Assembly (NCBI GenBank): GCA_032615215.1
Contig: CP128433.1
Location: 1,633,501-1,697,500, forward strand
Direction: 5' to 3'
From: Microbulbifer sp. MKSA007
GTDB lineage: Bacteria; Pseudomonadota; Gammaproteobacteria; Pseudomonadales; Cellvibrionaceae
Length of the DNA stretch: 64,000 nucleotides
This document shows, one piece after another, positions 9,373-21,100 of the stretch; positions within the stretch are counted from its first letter, which is position 1; each line of letters begins with the position of its first letter. A program made the translations under genes and the position numbers. The notes under the pieces are model-generated. The model was not told the DNA's origin and did not search any database. It saw nothing but the letters and a program-made list of their open reading frames with translations.

Positions 9373-9553
9373 CTGACACTCCTCACAGTACCTCTTTGGT
9401 ACCCTTTTACTTTTTGTACCTAGCCCGTGTTACCTGCCTGGTTCAGCAGGTGAGTTGGATGCCGGCAGACCCAAGTATTTTATTGAGTCAACCTTAACCG
9501 GTGATGAACCAAGCAGGCTTGTACATACCAATAAAGGCTACTTCACTCCTGAC

Positions 9554-12543
9554 CTATTGGTCCAGCTGCTTTTCTAGGGTTTCAGTCAAATCACGACTGG
9601 CTTGCAATGAGCGCAACATGTCTGGGATATTGTTTTCAAGGTTCAGGTTGATCACCAGGTCTCGATCAGAATCGATAGCCTCACTTCGCCCAACCAGCTT
9701 TAGCTGTAGTTGGAGATCTCCGCTGGCTGGATAGTCTATGCTGCCTTCCAGTGTTTGAAACTCATAATCTTCCAATGCATTGGCTATCAACTTGAGTTGA
9801 GGGTTGCTTGCCAGCATCTGCGGAGAAAAGGCTCCGTAGTAGCGCAAGCGTCCGCCTGGAGCTTCACCCTGAAGGTGACCGGCTTCCACAGTGATGCCCT
9901 CAGGCCCCGTTACAATGGGGATTTCTAAATTAATTAGCCCGCTGGCCTCAAAGTTCTCTGAGTCCGTCTCCTGTGCTAAAGCCTCTAGAGAAATACCTTG
10001 TGCATGTACAATGCTTTTTCGAGTCTCTTCAGCGAGATTCCAAATAAGGGCTGATGAAGTAACCTTGCCTTGCAAAAAGTCAGCAGAAAAATTATGCAAT
10101 GTAATATCTTTCTGTTTATCCAGTTGCAGTGATAACTGGATATTTTTTACTGGTAAACCCGCGTTAATAGATTCTATCGATAGTGAGTATGGTGTAGGTG
10201 TGATCCAGTGCCCATCTTCGTTTTCTACTTTTAGATCTCCACTGATTCCGGTGGCAAAACTATCCTTATAGGTTGCTGCAATATCGTCCAATGAAACATG
10301 GATACTATCTTTGGACCGGGGGTGCAAAGACACAGAACCACCGGCAGAAAGTCTGCCCGAGACGATATTGAGGGGAAGCCCCTGGATCGTATCGTTTAGA
10401 GAGCGATCCGTACTAAAGGTAACTTCAGGAACGGAAAATTCAACTCCACCTGAGGATTTTGATAAGTCGTAAGAGCCGCTTAAATCAATTTTAATTGCAC
10501 CTGCTTTAATTTGACTATGACTTGTTAGCTTATTGTGTTGCAGGGATAGCTTGCCTTTGGCTGAAGAGTTAACCTTGTACTTTTCCGATGTCTCAATCTC
10601 TAAATTGTTACTATTAAATTCACTGTCCAGCGCTGCAGCACCATTTTTGATGGTAACGATACTATCAAGAAAATTGAGGTCTCCAGAAAGGGAAAATTGC
10701 TCGGTGTTGATAATTCCAAACTGACTGCTTATTTCTGGGAGAGTGCAGATTGTAGGTTCTGTTACTTCGCAGTGTACTGTTGGTATATCTAAGTTTACTC
10801 TGTCAGCCGCCAATGTTTTGGTTGCTATTTTTTCTCCAGATACTTTAATGCTCTCTAGCGTGAATTTTTGACCTTTAAGATTGCTTTCAATCTTTGCCTT
10901 GGCCGTTGAGCTCAGATTGGTAACTGCTAATTCTCTGGCCCGCTCATAAAGTTGGGGTACCTTTGTCTTCAGCTCAAAGTTACAGGCACTGATATCAGAG
11001 AAGTGACATTGTATGCCGCTAGCGGTTAACTGTACTGTCGAGTCCCCATTGGAGCCTTGTATTGTTGCAGTTAGAGATCCTTGTTCGACCTCAATATCTC
11101 TTTTGTTGGGATTGGTCAGGTCACCTGTAATGGAGATAAGATCTTTAATGCTTGCCTGAATCTTGCTTTGATGTAATCCGGTAGTAATTAAAGGCGAGTT
11201 TTTCCCTGATGTGGGAGCTGAAATATCCAATTGAATAGTTTGGTTTGGTATTAATTCTAATTGAAAGCTATTTACTTCTGGAGAGTTAATATTGTTAAGC
11301 GAACTTAGTTGAAGTTTACCCTTAAATGCCACATCTCCATTAACACTATCTATAGGTAGTGCTGGCAAGTGCCTGAGATATAGGGGGAATTAACTATAGT
11401 ATTTGCACTTGTTAGATGAAAAGTACCTTCGATATCTAATTCGGGAGATGTCGTCGATGTGCTCGAGCTAAAGTCCGCACTTAATAGCGGGGTATTGGTG
11501 TTTTTATCAGTACCTAAAGCTATATCAAGCTCGCCACTCCCCTTGATATGTCGAGGTTTAAATGGAAATAGTGATTCAAGTGTTATTTTTATTGGATTGC
11601 TTATAGATAATTGGGCTTTTATATTGGAGTTTAGTTGAGCGTATGGGATTGTGGCCTTTAGGTTATTGCCATTAAGTTGAATGTCAATTTCTCGGTAGCT
11701 TGAAATGGATAGCAGATTGTCTGGCAAGCTAATCGCGGTGGTAGCTATAATTTTGCCTGATACTGTCGGCTTAGTTGTAGAGCTAGCTTTAGGTTCAAAT
11801 ATCTCTATCAGTGGGGCTATAGATTCCAGCTCTGATACAAGTTCACTGTTTAAAACCCATGTGTCAGTTTCTAGTTTAGCAATAGTTATATCAGATTCAG
11901 ACAGAATCTTTGAGTTGTTAGTTAGTATTCTGGGTTTTAGTTTGATTTCTGACAAACCTAAAAAAGCCTCAAAATATAAATTAATCTCGCCAAACTGGGG
12001 GTGTTTAAGGGGAGTTTCGGCATGAATTTTTGTGTTGTCGCGAGCTATATTTAGTGGGCCGCCAATCAATTGGCCATCGAGTACTATTTGCTTAACGGAT
12101 ATCTTGCCTGGCAAAAAGCGGGTTAGACTTTGGCTTAGGGCACTTAACGATAATGTATTACTTGTCTTGACATTATTTTCCGGGAGCTGCTCGTTGATAT
12201 GGGCTTTGGTAACGATATCTTCAGCTTCCATGCTCCTGGTTAGCTTCTCTATTGATAGTTCAATTTTTTGAGTGTTATCTCGGTCATAAATAATATGGAA
12301 AGGATAGACAATTTTTACTCCCTCAAGGAGGATAATGCTATTTACACTGGACTTTAGGCGAACTTCCTGGATCGAAACTTCTTTAAAACCCAGTCGTAGT
12401 CCTGTCAGCTCCTGAATAACTACCTCTCCTGAGAAAATATTGATTAGCTGAGAAGCAACGATATCCTTTTTCCACCAGCTAGCTGCTATGAGCGCAGCTA
12501 AAAAACAAGATAGGGTTATGATGGATATACGGAGTTTACGCAC
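9554..12543 (-). CDS. ydbH: YdbH-like intermembrane phospholipid transport protein, frame broken once
   Basis: AsmA-like protein of the YhdP/TamB/YdbH group, which form hydrophobic grooves for phospholipid movement between inner and outer membrane. It has an N-terminal membrane anchor (about residues 5-23) followed by about 970 residues of beta-rich periplasmic sequence. The C-terminal half contains the family part (GHLQGEAPGGRLRYYGAF, QLKLVGRS, INLNLENNIPDML). The frame is split at the G5 run at 11383-11387 (C5 on the coding strand). One more C joins NTIVNSP to LYLRHLPALPIDSVNGDV. E. coli YdbH is 879 residues; this one is about 995. It is the first gene of a three-gene operon with ynbE and ydbL. 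Confidence 0.85.
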
Positions 12544-13039
12544 ACTGAACCTCGGAGTTCTCGCAAGAGATTAGTTCAAACTTAAATCTATTATTCGTTA
12601 CAAAAGGGCGGAGTAGGAATACTTTAATCCCTTACTTCTACCTTATGGGGAGTTTACCAGATTGGATAATTATACTTGCTGCAATTTCTCGCCATGTTGA
12701 TGAGTATCTACTGTGCTAAGGGGTGGGGCAGACAATAAGTGCTTTATGTAGATAGATAATCGACCATTAATTAATAGTTTTTATCTATATGAATGGTTGT
12801 ACTGATAGTTTTTAGCTTCTCCGCCGCTGTTGCCGCCACGTCTGTGGGGGCAGATGTGCCAAGAGTGCCGGTGGGCAAGGCTGCAAGGGCAAGTATTAAT
12901 CTAACTTATCTATGCGTGGCACCAATCGCGCTGGGAAGCTATAGTCCGGTTTTTAACTTGGGTGATAAATAGTATTAGCCCGGGTAACGATATTGTTGGT
13001 CCAATTAATCGAATTCATACTGCCCCGGAAGGGCATAGA
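12544..13039. other. Intergenic region between ydbH and pepN
   Basis: About 500 bases separating two divergent genes, so both promoters must lie here. The only coding candidate is a 59-codon frame at 12793-12972 on the plus strand, starting MVVLIVFSFSAAVAATS, which looks like a signal peptide followed by an undefined tail. It has no convincing ribosome-binding site and I recognise nothing in it, so I do not call it as a gene. No RNA gene or repeat is evident. Confidence 0.5.
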
Positions 13040-15691
13040 ATGACTGAAGGTGTTTCAATAATGAATGATAGCCAGCCAAAGACCATTTACCTGAAAGACT
13101 ATCAAGTACCAGATTACCTGGTGGATGCTACTGATTTACATTTTGAGCTGGAACCCAAGGCAACTTTGGTCAAATCTCGTTTGAATATTCGCAGAAATCC
13201 GCAAGCGGACGCAGGGCTGCCGCCTTTAGTGCTGGATGGTGTTGAGCTGGAATTACTTTCGGTTTCTTTGGATGGAGTTTTGTTATCTACATCTGATTAT
13301 CAGGTTCTACCTGAGGGCCTGTCTATCCCTGTAGAGAAACCAGAATTTCTGCTGGAAATCCGCAATCGGATAAATCCGGAGGAAAACACATCTTTAGAGG
13401 GATTATATCTCTCTAATGGTATGTATTGCACTCAATGTGAAGCTGAAGGATTTAGAAAAATTACTTTCTATCCTGATCGGCCGGATGTTATGTCCAAATT
13501 TACCACCACCATCGTCGCGCCGATGGACCACCCGGTACTACTTTCCAACGGCAATGAAATTGAGAAAGGTAGATATGAAGATGGTCGTCAGTTTGTAACT
13601 TGGGAAGATCCATTTGCCAAGCCGGCTTACTTATTTGCGTTGGTAGCCGGGGATTTGGAGCATGTGGAAGATAGCTTCACAACAGCCTCTGGTAGAAAGG
13701 TTAAGTTGCAGATCTTTACGGAAGCGAAAAATATTGGGAAGTGTGATCATGCTATGCGATCCCTTAAAAATGCGATGCGTTGGGATGAGGAAACTTACGG
13801 AAGGGAATATGACCTAGATATCTTTATGGTTGTTGCTGTTGATCATTTCAATATGGGGGCTATGGAAAACAAAGGATTGAATATTTTCAATTCGGCCTGC
13901 GTGCTCGCTAGCCCAGAAACAGCGACGGACTCAGCTTTTCAGCGGATCGAGTCTATTGTAGGGCATGAGTACTTTCACAATTGGTCCGGTAATCGGGTCA
14001 CCTGCCGGGATTGGTTTCAGTTGAGTCTGAAGGAAGGTTTTACCGTATTTCGTGATGCAGAGTTCTCCGCTGACCTTAATTCCCGAGCGGTTAAGCGTAT
14101 TGAAGATGTATCCCTTTTGCGTACTACCCAGTTTGCTGAAGATGCCGGCCCTATGGCCCATCCTATCAGGCCAGATTCTTATATAGAAATTTCAAACTTT
14201 TACACTCTGACAATTTATGAAAAGGGTGCGGAAGTTGTACGGATGATTCATACACTCTTAGGTGCAGAAGGATTCCGCAAAGGAAGTGACTTGTACTTTC
14301 AGCGGCACGATGGCTGCGCGGTAACCTGTGAAGATTTCGTCAAGGCGATGGAAGATGCTAACAAGGTTGAACTGAAGCAATTCCGCAACTGGTATAGCCA
14401 AGCAGGCACGCCGATACTTGATGTGACAGATAGCTTTAATGAAACTGATGGCACTTATAGGCTAGCTATTCGCCAGTCTTGCCCTTCATCGCCGGGTCAG
14501 GAAGAGAAGTTACCTTTCCACTTACCAATAAGAATTGGATTGCTGGGGGCTGATGGCGCAGAGCTTGTACTCAATGAGCAGGGTGATACTGAAACTGTTT
14601 TACAGTTAACAGAAGATGAGCAATCTTTTGAGTTTTCCGGACTTACAAAGAAGCCTTTACCCTCATTGCTGCGGGGCTTCTCTGCTCCAGTAAAAATAAA
14701 GTACAACTATAGTAATGAGCAGCTTCAGTTTTTAATGAGAAAGGATAAGGACACGTTTAACCGCTGGGATGCAAGTCAGCGCCTAGCATTAAATGCTTTG
14801 TATGAGCTTCAGGTGGCTTTTCGTAAAGGTGAGGAACTACAGGTACAACCAAGTTTAATCAGTGCTTATAAAGAGGTTTTACAGGATGTTGATCTCGATC
14901 TAGCGCTGGTCGCAGAGATCTTGCAATTGCCCAGTGAGCAGTTTATCGCTGAAGAGTCATCATCTATTGATGCGGAAGCAATAATTGTTGCGAGGGATTT
15001 TGTAAGGAAGGTAATTGCAGGTGAATTATTTGATGAATTTCGCAAGCGCTATCTGGAATTGAATACGACTAAGCCCTATAGCCCGAATGCGTTAGATATT
15101 GCGCAAAGACGACTTAAAAATACCTGTTTATCCTATATGTGCATAACAGAAACTGAGGAGGCGTTAAATATAGCCCAGGTTCAGTTTGAGAACGCTAGTA
15201 ATATGACAGATAGTGCGGCGGCTCTCGCTGTTATTATTAATCATGCACCGGAAGACCGAGCCAGGGGGTTGATTGAGCAATTTTATGAGCGCTGGAGAAC
15301 CGATACTCAAGTCGTAGAACTATGGCTGAGTCAGCAGAGTTGTAGTCCCAAGCGCGGTACATTGGAAAATATTCGTGCACTTATGGATCACCCTGCTTTT
15401 GAAATGAAAAACCCCAATAAAGTAAGGTCTGTAATAGGTGGTTTTGCTAATCGTAATTTTAAGCAATTCCATAAGAGCGATGGTAGCGGGTTTGAGTTTG
15501 TTGCCGATCAGGTTCTGGCCTTGGACAAGCTAAATCCACAAATTTCAGCAAGGCTGGTTATACCGATCACACGTTGGAAAAAATACTCTGGTAGCCTGGG
15601 TGAGAAGATGAAAGTTGCCCTGCAAAGGGTTGCTGATTCGGGAGACCTATCTAAGGATTTGTTTGAGGTGGTTAGCAAAAGCTTGATTTAA
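13040..15691 (+). CDS. pepN: Aminopeptidase N (PepN)
   Basis: Broad-specificity M1 zinc aminopeptidase that completes cytosolic peptide breakdown. The exopeptidase motif MGAMENKGLNIF is near residue 272 and the zinc site HEYFHNW with its downstream Glu (LKEGFTVFRD) near residue 308. Length (about 880 residues) and the N-terminal YLKDYQVPDYLVDATDLHFEL are typical of the proteobacterial PepN subfamily. The open frame begins at 12962, but GGAAGGG before the ATG at 13040 makes that start (or the ATG at 13061) more likely. It is a single gene facing away from ydbH. Confidence 0.94.
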   Translation: MTEGVSIMNDSQPKTIYLKDYQVPDYLVDATDLHFELEPKATLVKSRLNIRRNPQADAGLPPLVLDGVELELLSVSLDGVLLSTSDYQVLPEGLSIPVEKPEFLLEIRNRINPEENTSLEGLYLSNGMYCTQCEAEGFRKITFYPDRPDVMSKFTTTIVAPMDHPVLLSNGNEIEKGRYEDGRQFVTWEDPFAKPAYLFALVAGDLEHVEDSFTTASGRKVKLQIFTEAKNIGKCDHAMRSLKNAMRWDEETYGREYDLDIFMVVAVDHFNMGAMENKGLNIFNSACVLASPETATDSAFQRIESIVGHEYFHNWSGNRVTCRDWFQLSLKEGFTVFRDAEFSADLNSRAVKRIEDVSLLRTTQFAEDAGPMAHPIRPDSYIEISNFYTLTIYEKGAEVVRMIHTLLGAEGFRKGSDLYFQRHDGCAVTCEDFVKAMEDANKVELKQFRNWYSQAGTPILDVTDSFNETDGTYRLAIRQSCPSSPGQEEKLPFHLPIRIGLLGADGAELVLNEQGDTETVLQLTEDEQSFEFSGLTKKPLPSLLRGFSAPVKIKYNYSNEQLQFLMRKDKDTFNRWDASQRLALNALYELQVAFRKGEELQVQPSLISAYKEVLQDVDLDLALVAEILQLPSEQFIAEESSSIDAEAIIVARDFVRKVIAGELFDEFRKRYLELNTTKPYSPNALDIAQRRLKNTCLSYMCITETEEALNIAQVQFENASNMTDSAAALAVIINHAPEDRARGLIEQFYERWRTDTQVVELWLSQQSCSPKRGTLENIRALMDHPAFEMKNPNKVRSVIGGFANRNFKQFHKSDGSGFEFVADQVLALDKLNPQISARLVIPITRWKKYSGSLGEKMKVALQRVADSGDLSKDLFEVVSKSLI

Positions 15692-15733
15692 AATAAATGC
15701 CTGTTTGGGGTATGCTGCACATACCCCATCTTC

Positions 15734-16282
15734 TTATAGAACTTTGTTATCTTTTTCCTCGCCTAGCTGGACTAAATGTAGCTTGGTTCCATCATTTTTT
15801 AGCTCAGTGATTGAAGTGTAGTCGGGCCTAAACTGTTGTACTTTTTGGTGGTTACGGATATGTGCAACAACTGAATTGATGACCATAAAATGGCAGAAGA
15901 TAAAGGTATCCTCTGAAAGACTTTCCAAATACCTGATTATTCCATCGCGCCAATCTTTTTGTTCTCTGTCGCAGGGGTCCCACTCTCCAGTAAGTAATGT
16001 TCGTAACCAGGTTAGGCGTTGAGCTTTGGGTATTTCCTCTGGTGTAGGTATTTCCGTCACTGCATTTTCAATCACAACCTCTATATCCCAAACTTCGGCC
16101 AAGGGCTTTGCTGTTTGTTGTGCACGGAGTTTGGGGCTGCTTATTAATTGAACTTTCTCGAGTGTGGAAAGTTTTAGGGCTAGCTCTTCTGCCTGCTTGT
16201 AACCTTCGTCTGTGAGTATTGGATCGGGGATGTGCTCCCCTTTCGCTGCTTCTCCATGCCTGATTAAAAAAATTCTTGCCAT
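15734..16282 (-). CDS. Histidine phosphatase family protein (SixA-like)
   Basis: Phosphoglycerate-mutase-like fold. The N-terminal LIRHGEAAKG carries the phospho-accepting His, and the second RHG-family Arg/His region is SPKLRAQQT, with FIFCHFMVINSVVAH near the C-terminus. At 182 residues it is close in size to SixA phosphohistidine phosphatases, but the substrate cannot be told from sequence. It starts 10 bases after the upstream esterase gene on the same strand, so the two are probably co-transcribed. Confidence 0.83.
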   Translation of the reverse strand: MARIFLIRHGEAAKGEHIPDPILTDEGYKQAEELALKLSTLEKVQLISSPKLRAQQTAKPLAEVWDIEVVIENAVTEIPTPEEIPKAQRLTWLRTLLTGEWDPCDREQKDWRDGIIRYLESLSEDTFIFCHFMVINSVVAHIRNHQKVQQFRPDYTSITELKNDGTKLHLVQLGEEKDNKVL

Positions 16283-16292
16283 CTATGCCAAC

Positions 16293-17852
16293 CTAAAGAT
16301 AACCATTCAAACTATCGTCGGGTATATGTTGCCATAAACTGAGAAGCTCTGGTGAGTTAAACGCCCTGGCTGAGGGATGACTGCCAAATCGTTTACTGTG
16401 TTTTCCTGAAAACTCTGGCCAATCATTGCCGGGTTTCCCTGTTTCAGCAAAATTCAGCCAAGCTTGTTGCATTGTGGCACTTAATAAATGGGGGTTTTCT
16501 TCAGCACCATATAGTGTTTTCAACGACTGATCGCTATGGGTTCCAAATACATAGCCAAGCTCAACGGCGTGACAAGCCCCTAGTAAAGGCTGTGCAGCGA
16601 GGGGTTGCGCAAAGTGATAGTGATAGTTTTCCCCCTGATGACTTTGTAGGTGTCTCAGCCCTGGCAAGGTGAATACCATATCAGTGAGCAAGAGGTTCCA
16701 GGCTCGGCTCCATTCTGGCCAGGGGTTGTCTGTCATTTTTTTTGCTAGTTGATAGTAATGTCTGAGTAGGGGCTTTAGCTCGGACTCTGGGATAAGCCAT
16801 TCTAGATGAGTGCATATTTGCCGGTAGTCCATGTTAAAGCTTTCAGGGTTTATTGCGCTGAAGAGATTCCATTCCTCCAAATTGTTCCCTAACAAAAGAG
16901 ATGTTTGGTGTGTCGGGGAGAGCTTTTTTTCAGGGGAAAAAAGTTCCCTGTCTGCGACAGGTTTAAATGGTAGTTGCCCCCATTTTGCTGTCATAGACGT
17001 GTCAGAGAGTATTGCTTTTTGTGTTTTCAGAAGAAGTTTGGTTGGACAGTTTTGTAGTGAGATGCCACCAGAGATTTCCTCAAATTGCTGAATGAAAGTC
17101 TTACCAACATGATTGGCGCTTTGCTGGGAGTGGGAGGCTCTTGGGTGCCCACTTTGGACAATTGCACGCCGTATAAGACCTTTACATTGTGGGGCTTCAA
17201 GTAAGGAGGCAATACTCATAGCCCCGGCTGATTCGCCAAAAAGAGTGATATTGTTTGGATCTCCGCCAAATGCTGAGATATTTTTCCGAACCCATTGTAG
17301 GGCGGCTATTTGATCTAAAAGCCCTTCATTGCCGGTTGATGGTATATCACTAATATCCTTTAAACGCAGAAATCCCAGTGCGCCTAAACGGTAGTTTATA
17401 GTGACAACAATTGTCCGACCGCTAGCTGCCAAGTATTTACCATTGTAAATTTCTTGGCATCCTGATCCCATGTAAAAAGAGCCGCCATGAACCCAAAACA
17501 TTACTGGCAGCTTTTTTCCTTGCGACATTGCGGGAGAGAATACATTCAAATAGAGGCATTCCTCCCTTTCAGGAAGATTCCCGTTTTGATCTCGAACTTC
17601 CATTAGGGTGGATGAGTTTTGCGCTGCTGGTGAACCAAAGCTATGCGCTTGGAAGGGATTTTTCCAGCGGTCCAACTCTTGCGGTGGTAGCCAACGTAAA
17701 TTCCCTACAGGGGGGAGAGCGTAGGGAATACCCAAGAATTTATACACGCCAGTTTCTTCATCTGTGGTTCCGATGATTGGCCCGGCAGGCGTATCAACAA
17801 CGGGGGTAGGTTTTTTGTTTAAGTGCCTGCCAATTTCCGGGTCTGTAGTCAT
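16293..17852 (-). CDS. Type B carboxylesterase (COesterase family)
   Basis: Alpha/beta hydrolase of the carboxylesterase/cholinesterase family. It shows the oxyanion loop WVHGGSFYMGSG, the nucleophile elbow FGESAGAMS (Ser about residue 206), an acidic residue in LLLGNNLEEWNLF and the catalytic His in GACHAVELGYVFG (about residue 427). The start at 17852 (MTTDPEIGRHL) has AGGAAG upstream; the frame stays open to 17951 without a better start. There is no obvious signal peptide, so it is probably cytosolic. Substrate unknown. Confidence 0.88.
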   Translation of the reverse strand: MTTDPEIGRHLNKKPTPVVDTPAGPIIGTTDEETGVYKFLGIPYALPPVGNLRWLPPQELDRWKNPFQAHSFGSPAAQNSSTLMEVRDQNGNLPEREECLYLNVFSPAMSQGKKLPVMFWVHGGSFYMGSGCQEIYNGKYLAASGRTIVVTINYRLGALGFLRLKDISDIPSTGNEGLLDQIAALQWVRKNISAFGGDPNNITLFGESAGAMSIASLLEAPQCKGLIRRAIVQSGHPRASHSQQSANHVGKTFIQQFEEISGGISLQNCPTKLLLKTQKAILSDTSMTAKWGQLPFKPVADRELFSPEKKLSPTHQTSLLLGNNLEEWNLFSAINPESFNMDYRQICTHLEWLIPESELKPLLRHYYQLAKKMTDNPWPEWSRAWNLLLTDMVFTLPGLRHLQSHQGENYHYHFAQPLAAQPLLGACHAVELGYVFGTHSDQSLKTLYGAEENPHLLSATMQQAWLNFAETGKPGNDWPEFSGKHSKRFGSHPSARAFNSPELLSLWQHIPDDSLNGYL

Positions 17853-18127
17853 TTGTAACTTCCTAATCTTGCTGAAGTTAGCACGAAAACTGTTTTTCTC
17901 CTGCCGCTGCCTAACTCCTCCTTGAAAACGTTTTGAATTACGTCCATACAAAAGTAGTGCGCGTAAAAACGTACTGGCGTAATTGTTTTTTTATGGAGGG
18001 AAATTAGTAAGGCAATGTATTAGTGAATCTAGTCACGGATGGGCTCAAAGTGGGGTATTTTCCGTCTTTAAGCTCAGGCCATGAACTGTGTATTTAGGAA
18101 GTTGCACTGTTTGAAGTTGGTGAGAGC

Positions 18128-21100
18128 ATGATTGCGAAAATCTTTGACAAATCCACGGGCTCAATCGACGAGCGATCACTGGAGGGGCTATCTTTGACCT
18201 CTCCTGGTCTTGTCGAAATGCCCGCAGATCCTGAGGATATTGCGTCTTTTTCCAAGGACGGAATAGACCTCGTTATTGTTTTAAAATCCGGCCAGATCGT
18301 CATTATTTCAGGGTTTTACCTGTTAGATGAAGATGGCGAGCATAGTGAGCTAGTGCTAACAGGGGCTGGAGAGCCTCTTATGTTGGCTTCTAATGGAGAT
18401 TTAATCTCTGCCTTTGCTGCGGCTGGTGGCGCTTCTTATCCAGCACCAGCACCAGTCGATCCGGGTATTTCTTGGTGGATTCCTGCATTAATTGCACTTG
18501 GAGTTGTTGTTATCGCTGTAGCGGCTAGCGATAACGATGATGACAATCGCGATCAATTTTTTATTCCTGACTCTGATGCTGATGCTGATGCTGATGCTGA
18601 TGCTGATGCTGATGCTGATGCTGATGCTGATGCTGATGCTGATGCCGATGCCGATGCCGATGCCGATGCCGATGCCGATGCCGACGCGGATGCTGATGCC
18701 GACGCAGATGCTGATGCCGACGCCGACGCTGATGCCGATGCCGATGCCGATGCCGATGCCGACGCAGATGCGGATGCCGACGCGGATGCCGACGCTGATG
18801 CCGACGCGGATGCCGATGCCGATGCTGACGCCGATGCCGATGCCGATGCCGATGCCGACGCAGATGCGGATGCCGATGCCGATGCCGACGCAGATGCAGA
18901 TGCCGATGCCGATGCGGATGCGGATGCCGACGCAGATGCAGATGCAGATGCAGATGCAGATGCCGATGCTGACGCGGATGCAGATGCTGACGCAGATGCA
19001 GATGCAGATGCGGATGCCGACGCGGATGCCGACGCGGATGCCGACGCAGATGCCGATGCTGACGCAGATGCAGATGCAGATGCGGATGCGGATGCGGATG
19101 CGGATGCGGATGCAGATGCAGATGCAGATGCTGACGCGGATGCAGATGCAGATGCAGATGCAGATGCAGATGCCGATGCCGATGCAGATGCCGATGCCGA
19201 TGCCGATGCCGATGCCGATGCCGATGCCGATGCCGATGCCGATGCAGATGCAGATGCCGATGCCGATGCCGACGCGGATGCCGATGCCGATGCCGATGCC
19301 GATGCCGATGCCGACGCGGATGCTGATGCCGACGCAGATGCCGATGCCGATGCCGATGCCGATGCCGACGCCGACGCTGATGCCGATGCCGATGCCGATG
19401 CCGATGCCGATGCCGACGCAGATGCGGATGCCGACGCGGATGCCGACGCTGATGCCGACGCGGATGCCGATGCAGATGCTGACGCGGATGCCGATGCCGA
19501 TGCCGATGCGGACGCGGATGCCGATGCCGATGCCGATGCAGATGCTGATGCTGATGCGGATGCGGATGCGGATGCGGATGCGGATGCGGATGCGGATGCC
19601 GATGCCGATGCGGATGCAGATGCGGATGCAGATGCGGATGCGGATGCGGATGCCGATGCCGATGCCGATGCAGATGCTGACGCGGATGCTGATGCCGACG
19701 CGGATGCCGACGCGGATGCCGACGCAGATGCTGATGCGGATGCGGATGCCGATGCCGATGCGGATGCGGATGCCGATGCGGATGCCGATGCGGATGCGGA
19801 TGCGGATGCCGACGCAGATGCCGATGCAGATGCCGATGCAGATGCTGACGCGGATGCCGACGCAGATGCCGATGCTGACGCCGATGCCGATGCCGATGCC
19901 GATGCCGATGCCGATGCGGATGCCGATGCGGATGCGGATGCGGATGCCGATGCGGATGCCGATGCCGATGCTGACGCAGATGCAGATGCAGATGCAGATG
20001 CAGATGCTGACGCGGATGCCGATGCGGACGCGGATGCCGATGCGGATGCCGACGCGGATGCCGATGCGGATGCCGATGCCGATGCTGACGCAGATGCAGA
20101 TGCAGATGCAGATGCAGATGCGGATGCCGACGCAGATGCCGATGCTGACGCCGATGCGGACGCGGATGCCGATGCCGATGCGGATGCCGACGCGGATGCC
20201 GATGCGGATGCCGATGCCGATGCCGATGCCGATGCCGATGCTGACGCAGATGCAGATGCAGATGCAGATGCAGATGCAGATGCAGATGCGGATGCGGATG
20301 CGGATGCCGACGCAGATGCCGATGCTGACGCCGATGCCGATGCCGATGCCGATGCCGATGCCGATGCCGATGCCGATGCCGATGCGGATGCGGATGCGGA
20401 TGCCGATGCGGATGCCGATGCCGATGCTGACGCAGATGCAGATGCAGATGCAGATGCAGATGCGGATGCCGACGCAGATGCCGATGCTGACGCCGATGCG
20501 GACGCGGATGCCGATGCCGATGCGGATGCCGACGCGGATGCCGATGCGGATGCCGATGCCGATGCCGATGCCGATGCCGATGCCGATGCCGATGCTGACG
20601 CAGATGCAGATGCAGATGCAGATGCAGATGCAGATGCGGATGCGGATGCGGATGCCGACGCAGATGCCGATGCTGACGCCGATGCCGATGCCGATGCCGA
20701 TGCCGATGCCGATGCCGATGCCGATGCCGATGCCGATGCCGATGCCGATGCGGATGCGGATGCGGATGCCGATGCGGATGCCGATGCCGATGCTGACGCA
20801 GATGCAGATGCAGATGCAGATGCAGATGCAGATGCGGATGCCGACGCAGATGCCGATGCTGACGCCGATGCGGACGCGGATGCCGATGCCGATGCGGATG
20901 CCGACGCGGATGCCGATGCGGATGCCGATGCCGATGCTGACGCAGATGCAGATGCAGATGCGGATGCCGACGCAGATGCCGATGCTGACGCCGATGCCGA
21001 TGCCGATGCCGATGCCGATGCCGATGCGGATGCGGATGCGGATGCCGATGCGGATGCGGATGCCGATGCGGATGCCGATGCGGATGCCGACGCGGATGCG